This document shows positions 34,002 to 42,461 of a DNA stretch of 64,000 nucleotides, piece after piece. This DNA comes from Burkholderia multivorans ATCC BAA-247. Lineage in GTDB: Bacteria > Pseudomonadota > Gammaproteobacteria > Burkholderiales > Burkholderiaceae. Under the pieces are notes generated by a model. The model saw nothing but the letters and a program-made list of their open reading frames with translations. It had not been told where the DNA came from and did no database searches. The stretch lies in assembly GCF_000959525.1 (NCBI RefSeq), contig NZ_CP009831.1:1240001-1304000 (forward strand). The letters are read 5' to 3'. Each line of letters begins with the position of its first letter. Positions within the stretch are counted from its first letter, which is position 1. The position numbers were made by a program, and so were the translations under genes.

Positions 34002-34646
34002 TCAGTTCCAGCCGGCCATGATCGCGCCCATGCCGACGAGCAGCCCGCCCGTCACGCGGTTCATCGCACGCATCCGCGCGGGCCGCTGCAAGGTGCGGCT
34101 GAGCCGGTGCGAGAACAGCGCCATCGACGCGACGCCGCCCGCGAACAGCAGCGCGAACGTCGTCGCGAGCAGCAGGTACTGGGCGTTGAGGCTCCAGCCG
34201 GCGTCGGGGTGGATGAATTGCGGAAAGAACGACGGGAAGAACAGCAGCGTCTTCGGATTGAGTCCGGACGTCGCGACGCCGCGCCAGAACAGCGCGCGGT
34301 CGGTGTCGGGCGGCGCGGCGTCGGCCGCGGCGGTCGCATTGGCGGCGGACGCGGTCGCCGGCGTGCGGCTCAGCCATTGCTTCGCGCCGAGCCAGACGAG
34401 ATAGGCGGCGCCGGCCCAGCGCAGCACGGCGAGCGCGCGCTCGTCGAGATGGACGAGCGAGTTCAGGCACAGCGCGGTGAGTGCCAGTTGCAGCAGCACG
34501 GCGAGCGTGCCGCCCCAGACGCACGGCAGCGCGCGACGCCAGCCCGCGCGCAGCGCCTGGTTCATCGTGAGCAGGTTGACGGGGCCGGGGGCGTAGACGA
34601 GAACGACGGAAGCAGCGACGAACGACAGGTAAAGCTGGAACGACAT
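34002..34646 (-). CDS. LysE-family exporter paired with Lrp regulator
   Basis: 214 residues, six membrane helices. The N-terminus MSFQLYLSFVAASVVLVYAP continues GPVNLLTMNQALRAG, with the family APGP signature. A charged loop near residues 105-130 is Ala/Thr-rich. The second half has FFPSFFPQFIHPDAGWSLNA and ends in the conserved amphipathic helix. Divergent from it is an Lrp/AsnC gene 279 bases away, the standard arrangement for amino-acid exporters controlled by an Lrp-type sensor. The ATG at 34646 is the start that aligns with LysE. The long upstream frame has no membrane or signal character. Confidence 0.92.
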   Translation of the reverse strand: MSFQLYLSFVAASVVLVYAPGPVNLLTMNQALRAGWRRALPCVWGGTLAVLLQLALTALCLNSLVHLDERALAVLRWAGAAYLVWLGAKQWLSRTPATASAANATAAADAAPPDTDRALFWRGVATSGLNPKTLLFFPSFFPQFIHPDAGWSLNAQYLLLATTFALLFAGGVASMALFSHRLSRTLQRPARMRAMNRVTGGLLVGMGAIMAGWN

Positions 34647-34890
34647 GACAGGAAGCGCAGGAACGGGACGGGCGCCGCGCGACCGATCGGATGGATGGGC
34701 GCGCGGCGGGCATTCGCACGCCTGCGTGACCGGCGCCGCAACTCGTGATCGCGGCCGCGCGTTCCGGGCGAAAGGGTCGTCGCGGGGAACGTGCCGGGCA
34801 ACAGGCATGGAGAAAATGTATCAGTCGCGCCGGTTAAAAGGCTTCCTGTTTTCCAGCAAAACGACACCGAAACCGGAAGGTCGTTCAGAT

Positions 34891-34918
34891 AGAATCGGGA
34901 TTTTCAGTAGAAGATTCT
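34891..34918. promoter_or_regulatory. Inverted repeat before the Lrp gene
   Basis: AGAATC (34891-34896) and GATTCT (34913-34918) form an inverted repeat with a 16-base spacer within an AT-rich stretch ending 7 bases before the Lrp start codon. Lrp-family autoregulation makes it a candidate site, but it could also be a leader hairpin. Confidence 0.35.
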
Positions 34919-34925
34919 TTTGATC

Positions 34926-35408
34926 ATGGCTACACGCGAACGCTCGCCGAAAACGCTCGACAGTCAGGACCGCAAGATCTTGAGCGCGCTGCAGAAGAAC
35001 GCGCGGCTCTCGAACGCGGAACTCGCGGAACAGATCGGCATGTCGACGACCGCATGCTGGAACCGCACGCGGCAACTCGAACTCGACGGCTATATCGACG
35101 GTTATGTCGCGCTCGTGAACCAGCGGATGCTCGGCTACGCGGACATCGTGATTCTGGAGGTCACGCTCGACCGGCACGAGGACGACGCGCTCGCGCGCTT
35201 CGGCGCCGAGCTCGCGGCGCTGCCGGAGGTGCTCGAGGCGTATCTGGTGTCGGGCGAATACGACTACTGGATCAAGGTCGCGGTGGACGGCACCGCCGGC
35301 TACGAGCGGTTCCTGCGCGAAAAGCTCTACCGGATATCGAGCATCCGGCACAGCCGCTCGATGTTCGCGCTGCGCTGCATGAAGGACGTGCCGTCGATCC
35401 AGGTCTGA
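34926..35408 (+). CDS. Lrp/AsnC-family transcriptional regulator
   Basis: 160 residues. N-terminal HTH about 15-65 (LDSQDRKILSALQKNARLSN; AELAEQIGMSTTACWNRTRQ) and the RAM ligand-binding domain about 75-155 (GYADIVILEVTLDRHEDDAL; EAYLVSGEYDYWIKVAVDGT). The start at ATG 34926 is preferred to the TTG six bases earlier. It faces the LysE exporter and probably activates it when its amino-acid ligand accumulates. Length and domains are normal for the family. Confidence 0.94.
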   Translation: MATRERSPKTLDSQDRKILSALQKNARLSNAELAEQIGMSTTACWNRTRQLELDGYIDGYVALVNQRMLGYADIVILEVTLDRHEDDALARFGAELAALPEVLEAYLVSGEYDYWIKVAVDGTAGYERFLREKLYRISSIRHSRSMFALRCMKDVPSIQV

Positions 35409-35480
35409 GCGCAGCGGCGCGCGACGGCGCGGCGAGCGCGAAAAGGCCGGCAAGCGGGCTGCCCGCCGGGCCGTGGCCGC

Positions 35481-35624
35481 TCAGCGCGGCAGGCGCGCGT
35501 GCGCTTGGGCGATGACTTCGCAGTTTTCGAGGTGCAGGGCCCAAGCTTCGGCAAGCAGCGCGCCCAGACGCGACAGCCAGCCAGTCGATTCGGTGGAACG
35601 GTCGGAGACGTTAGTCGTTTGCAT
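35481..35624 (-). CDS. 47-residue microprotein of unknown function
   Basis: A small ORF of 48 codons. Protein begins MQTTNVSDRSTESTGWLSRL and has a long predicted helix from about residue 14 (GWLSRLGALLAEAWALHLEN) with one Cys35, ending AQAHARLPR. GAGG stands 8 bases before the ATG and the coding part shows normal Burkholderia codon use with G/C at third positions, unlike the AT-rich sequence upstream. A palindrome TTAGGG-AATA-CCCTAA lies about 26 bases before the start. I recognise no family. It is cytoplasmic in appearance, with an amphipathic helix that could bind a protein or membrane surface. It converges on the Lrp gene with 72 bases between the stops. Confidence 0.6.
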   Translation of the reverse strand: MQTTNVSDRSTESTGWLSRLGALLAEAWALHLENCEVIAQAHARLPR

Positions 35625-35649
35625 CACGAAGCCTCATTGAGGTGGTGAG

Positions 35650-35665
35650 TTAGGGAATACCCTAA
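35650..35665. promoter_or_regulatory. TTAGGG-N4-CCCTAA palindrome upstream of the microprotein
   Basis: Six-base perfect arms (35650-35655 and 35660-35665) with a four-base spacer, inside about 100 bases of AT-rich sequence (about 35640-35750) that contrasts with the rest of the window. Reading leftward it lies about 26 bases before the microprotein start, at the place of its promoter, so it may be an operator. The remaining sequence to 35872 shows no gene. It contains a short GTTGC/GCAAC hairpin. Confidence 0.55.
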
Positions 35666-35872
35666 TGATAGAGAAAACTCACCGCTTTGTGAAATGCGAT
35701 TTCGTTATATGAGAATTTCTAACGATTTGTGTTGCTGCTTCGCAACATGAACGGACGTCGCCCGGATGGCGCCGTGCCATGCGGGCGCAGGGGGCTGCCG
35801 CGGCGGCCGCGCTGCCTGCGCGCGGCGGCGTACGTCGATCGAAAGAGATAGGAGAAGCGCGGCGCCGCGGCC

Positions 35873-37519
35873 TTACGCGCCGATCCAGCCGAAGCGCCAC
35901 GACAGCCGTCGCGTCGCGGCCAGCAGCGTCTGCGCGAGCGCGCTGTCCGGCCCGCGCGGGAAGCCGTGCGACGACCCGATGATCGCGATCACGAGCCGGA
36001 TGCTGCCCGTGTGATCGAATACCGGCGCGGCGACCGTCGCGATGCCGGGCACCGGCGCATCGAACGCGAAGTCGACGCCGGCCGCGCGAATCGCCGCAAG
36101 CCGCTCGCGGAATGCCGCGTCGGGCGGCGTCGCGCGGCCGGCCAGCCGTACCGGCTCGTTCGCGAGCAGGCCGTCGAGCACGTCGTCGGACATGCCGGCC
36201 GCGAAGCTGCGGCCGATCGCCGTATGGACCAGCGACATCACGGTGCCGACCTGCAGGCTCACATGCTGCGGCCGCGCCGATTCCTCGAGCCGGATCACGG
36301 TCGGGCCGAGCGGCCCGAGCGTCGCGGACGCGACGCTCAGGTCGGTCGCCGCCGCGAGCGCGACGATTTCGGCTTCCGCGTCGCGCGTCGGCGATACGCG
36401 CTGCATCGCGATCAGGCCGAGCGCCTGCGCGAGCGGGCCGCCGTCGAAGCAGCCGGCCTCGTCGCGGCTCAGCAGGCCGATCTTCTGCAGGCTGACCAGA
36501 TGCGGGAATGCCTTCGCGGCCGGCATCGCGGCGGCGGCCGCGAGATCGCGCAGCGGCAGCGCGCGGGCTGCCGACACGAGCGCGAGCAGCAGTTCGCCCG
36601 TGCTGTCGAGCGCGTTGATCCCGCGCTGCGCCTTCGCATCGTCGGCGAGCGCGGGCGGCACGCGCGCGACGCTCGCCGCCGCGGCCGGCGGCGCGATGTC
36701 CGGTGCGGCGCCCAGCGACGCGGTGGCCCGCCGCGCCGCGTCGCGCAGCGCGGCCGCGATCGGGCCGTCCCAGCCGACGTCGATCGATTCCGACGAACCG
36801 ATGACGGTCAGCGCGAGCTGCAGGCGTCCGTCCGCGTCGAACACGGGCACGCACATCGCGCTGACGCCCGGGCTCGGCAAATCGACACTGCGCTCGATGC
36901 CGCGCGCACGGATCGCGTCGAGTTCGGCCTGCCGCGCGCCGGCGTCCGGCGCCGGCTGCGGCGTGCGCTCGAAACCGGCGAGCGCATCGCCGGCGCCGGC
37001 CTGGCTGGCGGCCATTGCCGCGAGTTGCGCGGGATCGCCGAACGCGCGGAATACGCGGCCCGTCGCCGTCGTGTCGAGCGACATTACCGACCCGACATGC
37101 AGGTTCACATGCAGCGGATAGCCGCCGTGCTCGATCCGCACGATCGTCGGGCCGAGCGCACCCGGCACCGACAGCGCGACGCTGAGCCCGACCGTTTCCG
37201 CGAGCCGTGCCGCGTGCGGCAGCGTCGCGCGATACGCGGGCTGACGCTCGATCGACATGAGCCCGAGCCGCAGCGAGAGCGGCCCCGGCTCGTAGTTGCC
37301 GGTGATCGCGTCGCGCTTCACGAGCGCGAGCCGCGTCAGACTGACCAGATACGTATGCGCCTGCGCAGTGGACAGATCGGCCGCGGCCGCGAGCTCCGAC
37401 AGGCCGAGCGGCTTGCGCCGGCGCGCGAGCGCATCGAGCAGCCGGCCGCCGACCTCGACGCTCTGGATGCCGCGCTGCGCCTTCGGCGCGTCGTCGGCGC
37501 TGACTTCGTGGTTCTGCAC
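35873..37519 (-). CDS. Tandem-fused double IclR-family regulator
   Basis: 548 residues, about twice the normal IclR length (250-280). The protein is two complete IclR units head to tail: unit 1 at about 11-272 and unit 2 at about 294-548, joined by an Ala/Pro-rich linker. Each has the HTH (unit 1 LGLSELAAAADLSTAQAHTY; unit 2 LPLRDLAAAAAMPAAKAFPH) and the effector domain. Matching landmarks recur 283 residues apart: KAQRGI at 13 and 296, then ALGPTIVRIE with PLGPTVIRLE, GSVMSL with GTVMSL, and VIGSSES with IIGSSHG. A GTG start at 37519 with GGAAG 8 bases upstream is preferred to the ATG 90 bases earlier. It is divergent from the metallo-hydrolase and MFS genes it probably controls. The DNA is continuous, without a frameshift. 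Confidence 0.92.
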   Translation of the reverse strand: MQNHEVSADDAPKAQRGIQSVEVGGRLLDALARRRKPLGLSELAAAADLSTAQAHTYLVSLTRLALVKRDAITGNYEPGPLSLRLGLMSIERQPAYRATLPHAARLAETVGLSVALSVPGALGPTIVRIEHGGYPLHVNLHVGSVMSLDTTATGRVFRAFGDPAQLAAMAASQAGAGDALAGFERTPQPAPDAGARQAELDAIRARGIERSVDLPSPGVSAMCVPVFDADGRLQLALTVIGSSESIDVGWDGPIAAALRDAARRATASLGAAPDIAPPAAAASVARVPPALADDAKAQRGINALDSTGELLLALVSAARALPLRDLAAAAAMPAAKAFPHLVSLQKIGLLSRDEAGCFDGGPLAQALGLIAMQRVSPTRDAEAEIVALAAATDLSVASATLGPLGPTVIRLEESARPQHVSLQVGTVMSLVHTAIGRSFAAGMSDDVLDGLLANEPVRLAGRATPPDAAFRERLAAIRAAGVDFAFDAPVPGIATVAAPVFDHTGSIRLVIAIIGSSHGFPRGPDSALAQTLLAATRRLSWRFGWIGA

Positions 37520-37614
37520 GCGTTGATCTTCCGTAAACGAAACCCCGCATGGTATCCGACGCCATTTGCAGCGTCGGTCCACAGGTTTACCCGTATTAGA
37601 CAATAGCAAGCGAC

Positions 37615-37629
37615 TTTGTCATTGACAAA
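37615..37629. promoter_or_regulatory. Candidate IclR operator
   Basis: TTTGTC-ATT-GACAAA, a perfect 15-bp dyad in the 176-base spacer between the fused IclR gene and the metallo-hydrolase gene. A further GACAA half site lies about 15 bases to the left. Size and symmetry suit an IclR-type site. Confidence 0.6.
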
Positions 37630-37695
37630 TAATCGTTGCAAGACGATGATCGGCCCATTCCCCTCAACACATGGCTCGCAGCCACGGAACGCAAC

Positions 37696-38655
37696 ATGGC
37701 CAAAGCATTCGCCTCCCAAGCCGATCTCGAAGAGAAGAAGATCACCTGGACGCAGCTGTCCGAGAACGCGTACGCGTACACCGCCGAAGGCGACCCGAAC
37801 TCGGGCGTGATCATCGGCGACGACAGCGTGCTGATCGTCGATACGACCGCGACGCCCGCGATGGCGCAGGATCTGATCGCGAAGATCCGCAGCGTCACCG
37901 ACAAGCCGATCAAGCACGTCGTGCTGTCGCACTATCACGCGGTGCGCGTGCTCGGCGCGTCGGCGTACTTCGCGGAAGGCGCGCAGCACGTGATCGCGAG
38001 CCGCGGCACGTACGAGATGATCGTCGAGCGCGGCGAGGCCGACATGAAGTCGGAGATCGAGCGCTTTCCGCGCCTGTTCGCGGGCGTCGAAACGGTGCCG
38101 GGGCTGACCTGGCCGACGCTCGTGTTCGAGCGCGAGATCACGCTGTTCCTCGGCAAGCTCGAGGTGAAGATCATGCACGTCGGCTCGGGCCATACGAAGG
38201 GCGACACGATCGTCTGGCTGCCGTCGCAGAAGGTGCTGTTCTCGGGCGACCTCGTCGAATACGACGCCGCGTGCTACTGCGGCGACGCGCAGCTCGAGCA
38301 GTGGCCGGCCACGCTCGAGGCGCTGCGCGCGCTCGGCGCCGAGAAGCTCGTGCCGGGCCGCGGCCCCGCGCTGCTGAATCCGGCCGAAGTGAACCGCGGC
38401 CTCGACTACACGAAGGACTTCGTGACCACGCTGCTCGCGCAGGGCCGCAAGGCGGTCGAGCGCAAGCTCGATCTGAAGGCCGCGATGGCGCTCACGCGCG
38501 AAGCGATGGATCCGAAGTTCGGCCACGTGTTCATCTACGAGCACTGCCTGCCGTTCGACGTGTCGCGCGCCTTCGACGAAGCGAGCGGCATCACGCATCC
38601 GCGCATCTGGACCGCGGAGCGCGACAAGGAAATGTGGGCCGCGCTGCAGGACTGA
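37696..38655 (+). CDS. Metallo-beta-lactamase-fold protein with degenerate metal motif
   Basis: 319 residues of the MBL fold. The usual H-x-H-x-D-H metal motif reads H79-Y-H81-A-V83-R84, so the Asp and His that hold the second metal are replaced by Val and Arg. The later ligands are kept: His166 in GSGHTKGD and Asp185 in LFSGDLVEYD. An N-terminal strand pair (NAYAYTAEGDPNSGVIIGDD) is normal. With one metal site at best, it may be a single-metal hydrolase, a sensor or a degenerate enzyme. Start at ATG 37696, with an upstream in-frame ATG at 37636 that lacks a ribosome-binding site. It is the first gene of the rightward group with two MFS transporters and is divergent from the fused IclR regulator. 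Confidence 0.88.
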   Translation: MAKAFASQADLEEKKITWTQLSENAYAYTAEGDPNSGVIIGDDSVLIVDTTATPAMAQDLIAKIRSVTDKPIKHVVLSHYHAVRVLGASAYFAEGAQHVIASRGTYEMIVERGEADMKSEIERFPRLFAGVETVPGLTWPTLVFEREITLFLGKLEVKIMHVGSGHTKGDTIVWLPSQKVLFSGDLVEYDAACYCGDAQLEQWPATLEALRALGAEKLVPGRGPALLNPAEVNRGLDYTKDFVTTLLAQGRKAVERKLDLKAAMALTREAMDPKFGHVFIYEHCLPFDVSRAFDEASGITHPRIWTAERDKEMWAALQD

Positions 38656-38829
38656 GCCGCCTCCGGCGGCGCGCCGCGCCGCCGCCTTGCCGCGATGCCG
38701 TCCGGCCGCCGCGCAGCGCGGCGGTCCGCACGGCCTGACCCGCTCTCATAGAAAGCAGGGCGCACGAACGCCCTCGGGAGAGCGCTGCCGCGAAACGCGC
38801 AGTCCGTTCGAAGAGTTTGGAGAGAGACA

Positions 38830-40179
38830 ATGTCCCGATCGCTTCCCGCCGAAGCGACGCTCGCGCACGCGAGCGCGCCGGCTTCCGCGTCCGCCGACGC
38901 GCAGCTGTTCCGCAAGATCGCATCGCGGATCGTGCCGTTCCTGTTCCTCTGCTACGTCGTATCGTTCCTCGACCGCATCAACATCGGCTTCGCGCAGCTG
39001 CAGATGAAGCACGACCTCGGCTTCAGCGATGCGATGTATGGCCTCGGCGCGGCCGTGTTCTACATCGGCTACGTCTGCTGCGAGGTGCCGAGCAACATGC
39101 TGCTCGCGCGCTTCGGCGCGCGCCGCACGTTCACGCGGATCATGCTGCTGTGGGGCCTCGCGTCGACGGGCATGATGTTCGTGTCGCAGCCGTCGCATTT
39201 CTACGTGCTGCGCTTCCTGCTCGGCGTGTTCGAAGCCGGGTTCTTTCCCGGCATCGTGCTGTACCTGACCTACTGGTTTCCCGCGAACCGCCGCGCGGCC
39301 GCGATCTCGGTGTTCTTCGCGGGCGTCGCGGTCGCCGGCGTGCTCGGCGGCCTCGTGTCCGGCTGGATCATGCGCGACATGAGCGGCGTGCTCGGGCTGC
39401 ACGGCTGGCAGTGGATGTTCGCGATCGAGGGCGCACCGGCCATCCTGCTCGCGTTCGTCGCGTTCGCCTGTCTCGTCGATCGGCCGCAGGACGCGGCCTG
39501 GCTCAGTGCCGAGGAAAAGGCGCGCGTCGCCGCGCTGTGCGCGCACGGCAGCACGCACGGCGCCGCATCGCACGGGCACAGCGCGCGCAGCGTCGCGGCC
39601 GCGCTCGCGAACCCGCGCGTGTATCTGTTCGCGTTCATCTATTTCTCGCTGACCTGCGCATCGCTGACGCTGAACTTCTGGATGCCGCTGATGATTCGCG
39701 ACTTCGGCGTGACCGACGTCGTCGCGGTGAGCCTGTACACCGTCGTGCCGAATGCGGTCGGCGCGGTCGGGCTGGTTCTGATTGCGCGCCGCTCCGATCG
39801 TACCGGCGAGCGGCGCCGGCACTTCGCGGTCTGCACGATCGGCGGCGGCCTCGCGCTAGCCGCGCTGACGCTGCATCTGCACAGCTTCGTTGCGATGCTC
39901 GCGTGCCTGTCGGTCGCGGCGACGCTGATCTTCGCCGCGCTGCCGATCTTCTGGGCGGTGCCCACGCGCTATCTGTCCGGCAACGCGGCCGCGGCCGGCA
40001 TCGCGCTGATCAGCAGCATCGGGATCACGAGCGGCATCGTCAGCCCGTGGGCGATCGGGCTGATCCGCACGCGCACGGGCAGCATGGATCTTGCCGTCTA
40101 CCTGCTCGCCGCGCTGCTCGCGCTGAGCGGCGCCGCGCTGATGCTCGGCGTCAAGGACGAGCCGGCGCCGCGCGCGTGA
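38830..40179 (+). CDS. MFS transporter, ACS-family-like (copy 1)
   Basis: 449 residues with 12 membrane helices. The first block IASRIVPFLFLCYVVSFLDR leads to INIGFAQLQMKHDLGF, and motif-A-type sequence is at ARFGARRTFTRIMLLWG. The family signature RFLLGVFEAGFFPGIVLYLT places it in the anion:cation symporter group that takes up sugar acids, phthalate or aromatic acids. GGAGAG lies 6 bases before the ATG. It lies 174 bases after the metallo-hydrolase, and a very similar transporter follows after 100 bases, so the two are tandem paralogues. Substrate not known. Confidence 0.93.
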   Translation: MSRSLPAEATLAHASAPASASADAQLFRKIASRIVPFLFLCYVVSFLDRINIGFAQLQMKHDLGFSDAMYGLGAAVFYIGYVCCEVPSNMLLARFGARRTFTRIMLLWGLASTGMMFVSQPSHFYVLRFLLGVFEAGFFPGIVLYLTYWFPANRRAAAISVFFAGVAVAGVLGGLVSGWIMRDMSGVLGLHGWQWMFAIEGAPAILLAFVAFACLVDRPQDAAWLSAEEKARVAALCAHGSTHGAASHGHSARSVAAALANPRVYLFAFIYFSLTCASLTLNFWMPLMIRDFGVTDVVAVSLYTVVPNAVGAVGLVLIARRSDRTGERRRHFAVCTIGGGLALAALTLHLHSFVAMLACLSVAATLIFAALPIFWAVPTRYLSGNAAAAGIALISSIGITSGIVSPWAIGLIRTRTGSMDLAVYLLAALLALSGAALMLGVKDEPAPRA

Positions 40180-40279
40180 GCTCCGCCGGCCGCGGCTCGA
40201 CGGGCCGCCGCGGCCGGCGCTTCGCGTTCGCGCCCGTCTGTCCGTTCATCCGTTCATCCGTTCGTCGAGGAGACACACG

Positions 40280-41635
40280 ATGTCATCGCCCCTTCAAGCG
40301 GACGCCGCGCGCACCGTCGCGCCCGGCGCCGCCGCCGACGATGCGCTGTACCGCCGCATCGGCACGCGTATCGTGCCGTTCCTGTTCGTCTGCTACATCG
40401 TGTCGATCCTCGATCGCAGCAACATCGGTTTCGCGCAGTTGCAGATGCGTGAGGATCTCGGGCTGACCGATGCGATGTACAGCCTCGGCGCGGTGCTGTT
40501 CTTCGTCGGCTACGTGCTGTTCGAAGTGCCGAGCAACGCGCTGCTGCGCCGCTTCGGGGCGCGGCGCACGTTCGCGCGGATCATGTTTCTGTGGGGCAGC
40601 GTATCGGTCGCGATGATCGCGGTCGACAGCGCGAAGCACTTCTATGTGTTGCGTTTCCTGCTCGGCGTGTTCGAGGCCGGCTTCTTTCCCGGCGTCGTGT
40701 TCTATCTGACGTACTGGTATCCGGCGCGGCGACGCGCGTCGGTGCTGTCCGTGTTCTATGCGGGCGTCGCCGTGGCCGGCATGATCGGCGGGCTGTTGTC
40801 GGGCTGGATCATGCGCGGGATGTCGGGTGTGCTCGGCTTGCACGGCTGGCAATGGATGTTCGCGATCGAGGGCGCGCCCGCGGTCGTGCTCGGCGTGATC
40901 GCGTGGTTCTGGCTGTGCGACCGGCCCGAGCACGCGCGCTGGCTGTCCGACGACGACCGGCAGCGGCTCGCCGCCGATCTCGCCGCCGACCGCGCGGCCG
41001 CGCCGGCCGGCGGCGCGCGTTCGCTGCGACAGGTCCTCGCGGAGCCGCGCACGTATCTGTTCGCGTTCATCTACTTCTCGCTGACGACCGCACTGCTGAT
41101 GCTGCTGTTCTGGATGCCGCTGATGATTCGCGAATTCGGCATCCGCGACGTCGTGCAGATCAGCCTGCTGTCGATCGTGCCGAACGCGATCGGCGCGGCC
41201 GGCCTGATCGCGATCGCGCGACGCTCGGACCGGCGGCGCGAGCGGCGCCGGCATTTCGCCGCCTGCGCGCTCGGCGGTGCGGTCGCGCTCGCGCTGCTGA
41301 CGCTGCACCTGCCGAACCTCGTCGCGATGATGGCGCTGCTGTCGATTGCCGCGATGCTGATCTTCGCCGCGCATCCGGTGTTCTGGGCCGTGCCGTCCGC
41401 GTACTTCTCGGGCGCCGGCGCGGCGGGCGCGATCGCGCTGATCAGCAGCATCGGCGTGTCGAGCGGGATGATCACGCCGTGGATCGTCGGTGTGATCCGC
41501 ACGAAGACGGGCAGCATGGATCCGGCGATGCTGATGATCGCCGCGTTGCTCGCCGCCTGCGCCGTGGCGATGCTGATCGGTGTGCGCGCCGCGCCACAGG
41601 GCAGCGCGGACGCGCGCGGCTCGGCGGCCGTTTGA
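40280..41635 (+). CDS. MFS transporter, ACS-family-like (copy 2)
   Basis: 451 residues, 12 helices, with the same landmarks as the preceding gene: IGTRIVPFLFVCYIVSILDR, NIGFAQLQMREDLGL, RFLLGVFEAGFFPGVVFYLT and GVLGLHGWQWMFAIEGAPA. The two proteins align along their whole length at high apparent identity, so a local gene duplication is likely. Start ATG has GGAGA about 7 bases upstream. A short tandem CCGTTCAT repeat at 40242-40265 precedes its ribosome-binding site. Retention of both copies suggests different substrates or regulation. Confidence 0.93.
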   Translation: MSSPLQADAARTVAPGAAADDALYRRIGTRIVPFLFVCYIVSILDRSNIGFAQLQMREDLGLTDAMYSLGAVLFFVGYVLFEVPSNALLRRFGARRTFARIMFLWGSVSVAMIAVDSAKHFYVLRFLLGVFEAGFFPGVVFYLTYWYPARRRASVLSVFYAGVAVAGMIGGLLSGWIMRGMSGVLGLHGWQWMFAIEGAPAVVLGVIAWFWLCDRPEHARWLSDDDRQRLAADLAADRAAAPAGGARSLRQVLAEPRTYLFAFIYFSLTTALLMLLFWMPLMIREFGIRDVVQISLLSIVPNAIGAAGLIAIARRSDRRRERRRHFAACALGGAVALALLTLHLPNLVAMMALLSIAAMLIFAAHPVFWAVPSAYFSGAGAAGAIALISSIGVSSGMITPWIVGVIRTKTGSMDPAMLMIAALLAACAVAMLIGVRAAPQGSADARGSAAV

Positions 41636-41660
41636 CGCCGATGCGCGGCGGCGGGCGGCG

Positions 41661-42461
41661 TCAGCGCGCGGCGGCGTAGCGCGGCGCCGGTGTGTCGGAC
41701 GACAGGTGCGGCGCCATCGCACGGCGCGCCGCGTCGTAAGCGTCCCATTGCTCGCCCGCGTGCAGCGACGGAATCGTCACGAGTTCGCGCCGCTCGAAGC
41801 CGACCAGCGCCGCGTCGACCATATCGGACGCGGACATCACGATCGACTTCGGCAGATGTTCGATCGGCAGGCCGCCCGTCTGCCAGAACTCGGTCGCGGT
41901 CGCACCGGGCAGTACGGCCTGCACCTGCACGCCCTTGTCCGCGAGTTCGTGATGCAGCGACTGCGTGAACGCGAGCACGAACGCCTTGCTGCCGCCGTAC
42001 ACGCCGTTCAGCGTTTCCGGCGACAGCGCGACGATCGACGCGATATTGATCACCGCGCCATGCCCGCGCGCGACGAAGCCCGGCACTGCCGCGTACGTGA
42101 GGCGCGTGAGCGCGGTGACGTTCAGGTCGATCATCCGCGTCATCGCGTCGACGTCGCTCTCGAGCAGCGGCGTATGCGTGCCGATGCCCGCATTGTTGAC
42201 GAGCAGCGTGATGCTCGCATCCTGCTTCAGCTTCGCTTCGACGACGGTGAGCGCAGCGCGGTCGTTCAGGTCGGCCTCGATCACTTCGACGCCGCGTCGC
42301 GTGTCGCTCGTGATCCGCTGCGCGAGCGCGTCGAGCCGCGTGCGGCTGCGCGCGACGAGGATCAGATCGTAGCCGCGGCGCGCGAGCCGGTCCGCATAGA
42401 TCGCGCCGATGCCGGACGATGCGCCGGTGACGACGGCGGTACCGCGATGAACTTGACTCAT
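41661..42461 (-). CDS. Short-chain dehydrogenase/reductase
   Basis: 266 residues of the classical SDR family: TGASSGIGAIYADRLA at about 13-28, NNAGIG, the catalytic Ser in INIASIVALSP and YGGSK as Tyr-x-x-x-Lys. The C-terminal part (VLPGATATEFWQTGG) is typical of the subgroup that acts on lipophilic or quinone substrates. It is convergent with the MFS copy 2 (25 bases) and divergent from the GlxA-like regulator, which may control it. Start at 42461 is the only sensible ATG. Confidence 0.93.
   Translation of the reverse strand: MSQVHRGTAVVTGASSGIGAIYADRLARRGYDLILVARSRTRLDALAQRITSDTRRGVEVIEADLNDRAALTVVEAKLKQDASITLLVNNAGIGTHTPLLESDVDAMTRMIDLNVTALTRLTYAAVPGFVARGHGAVINIASIVALSPETLNGVYGGSKAFVLAFTQSLHHELADKGVQVQAVLPGATATEFWQTGGLPIEHLPKSIVMSASDMVDAALVGFERRELVTIPSLHAGEQWDAYDAARRAMAPHLSSDTPAPRYAAAR

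Noticed and set aside
40242-40265. Short CCGTTCAT tandem repeat before the second MFS gene
   Set aside because: Only two exact copies and one altered copy. It is too short to claim biological importance.
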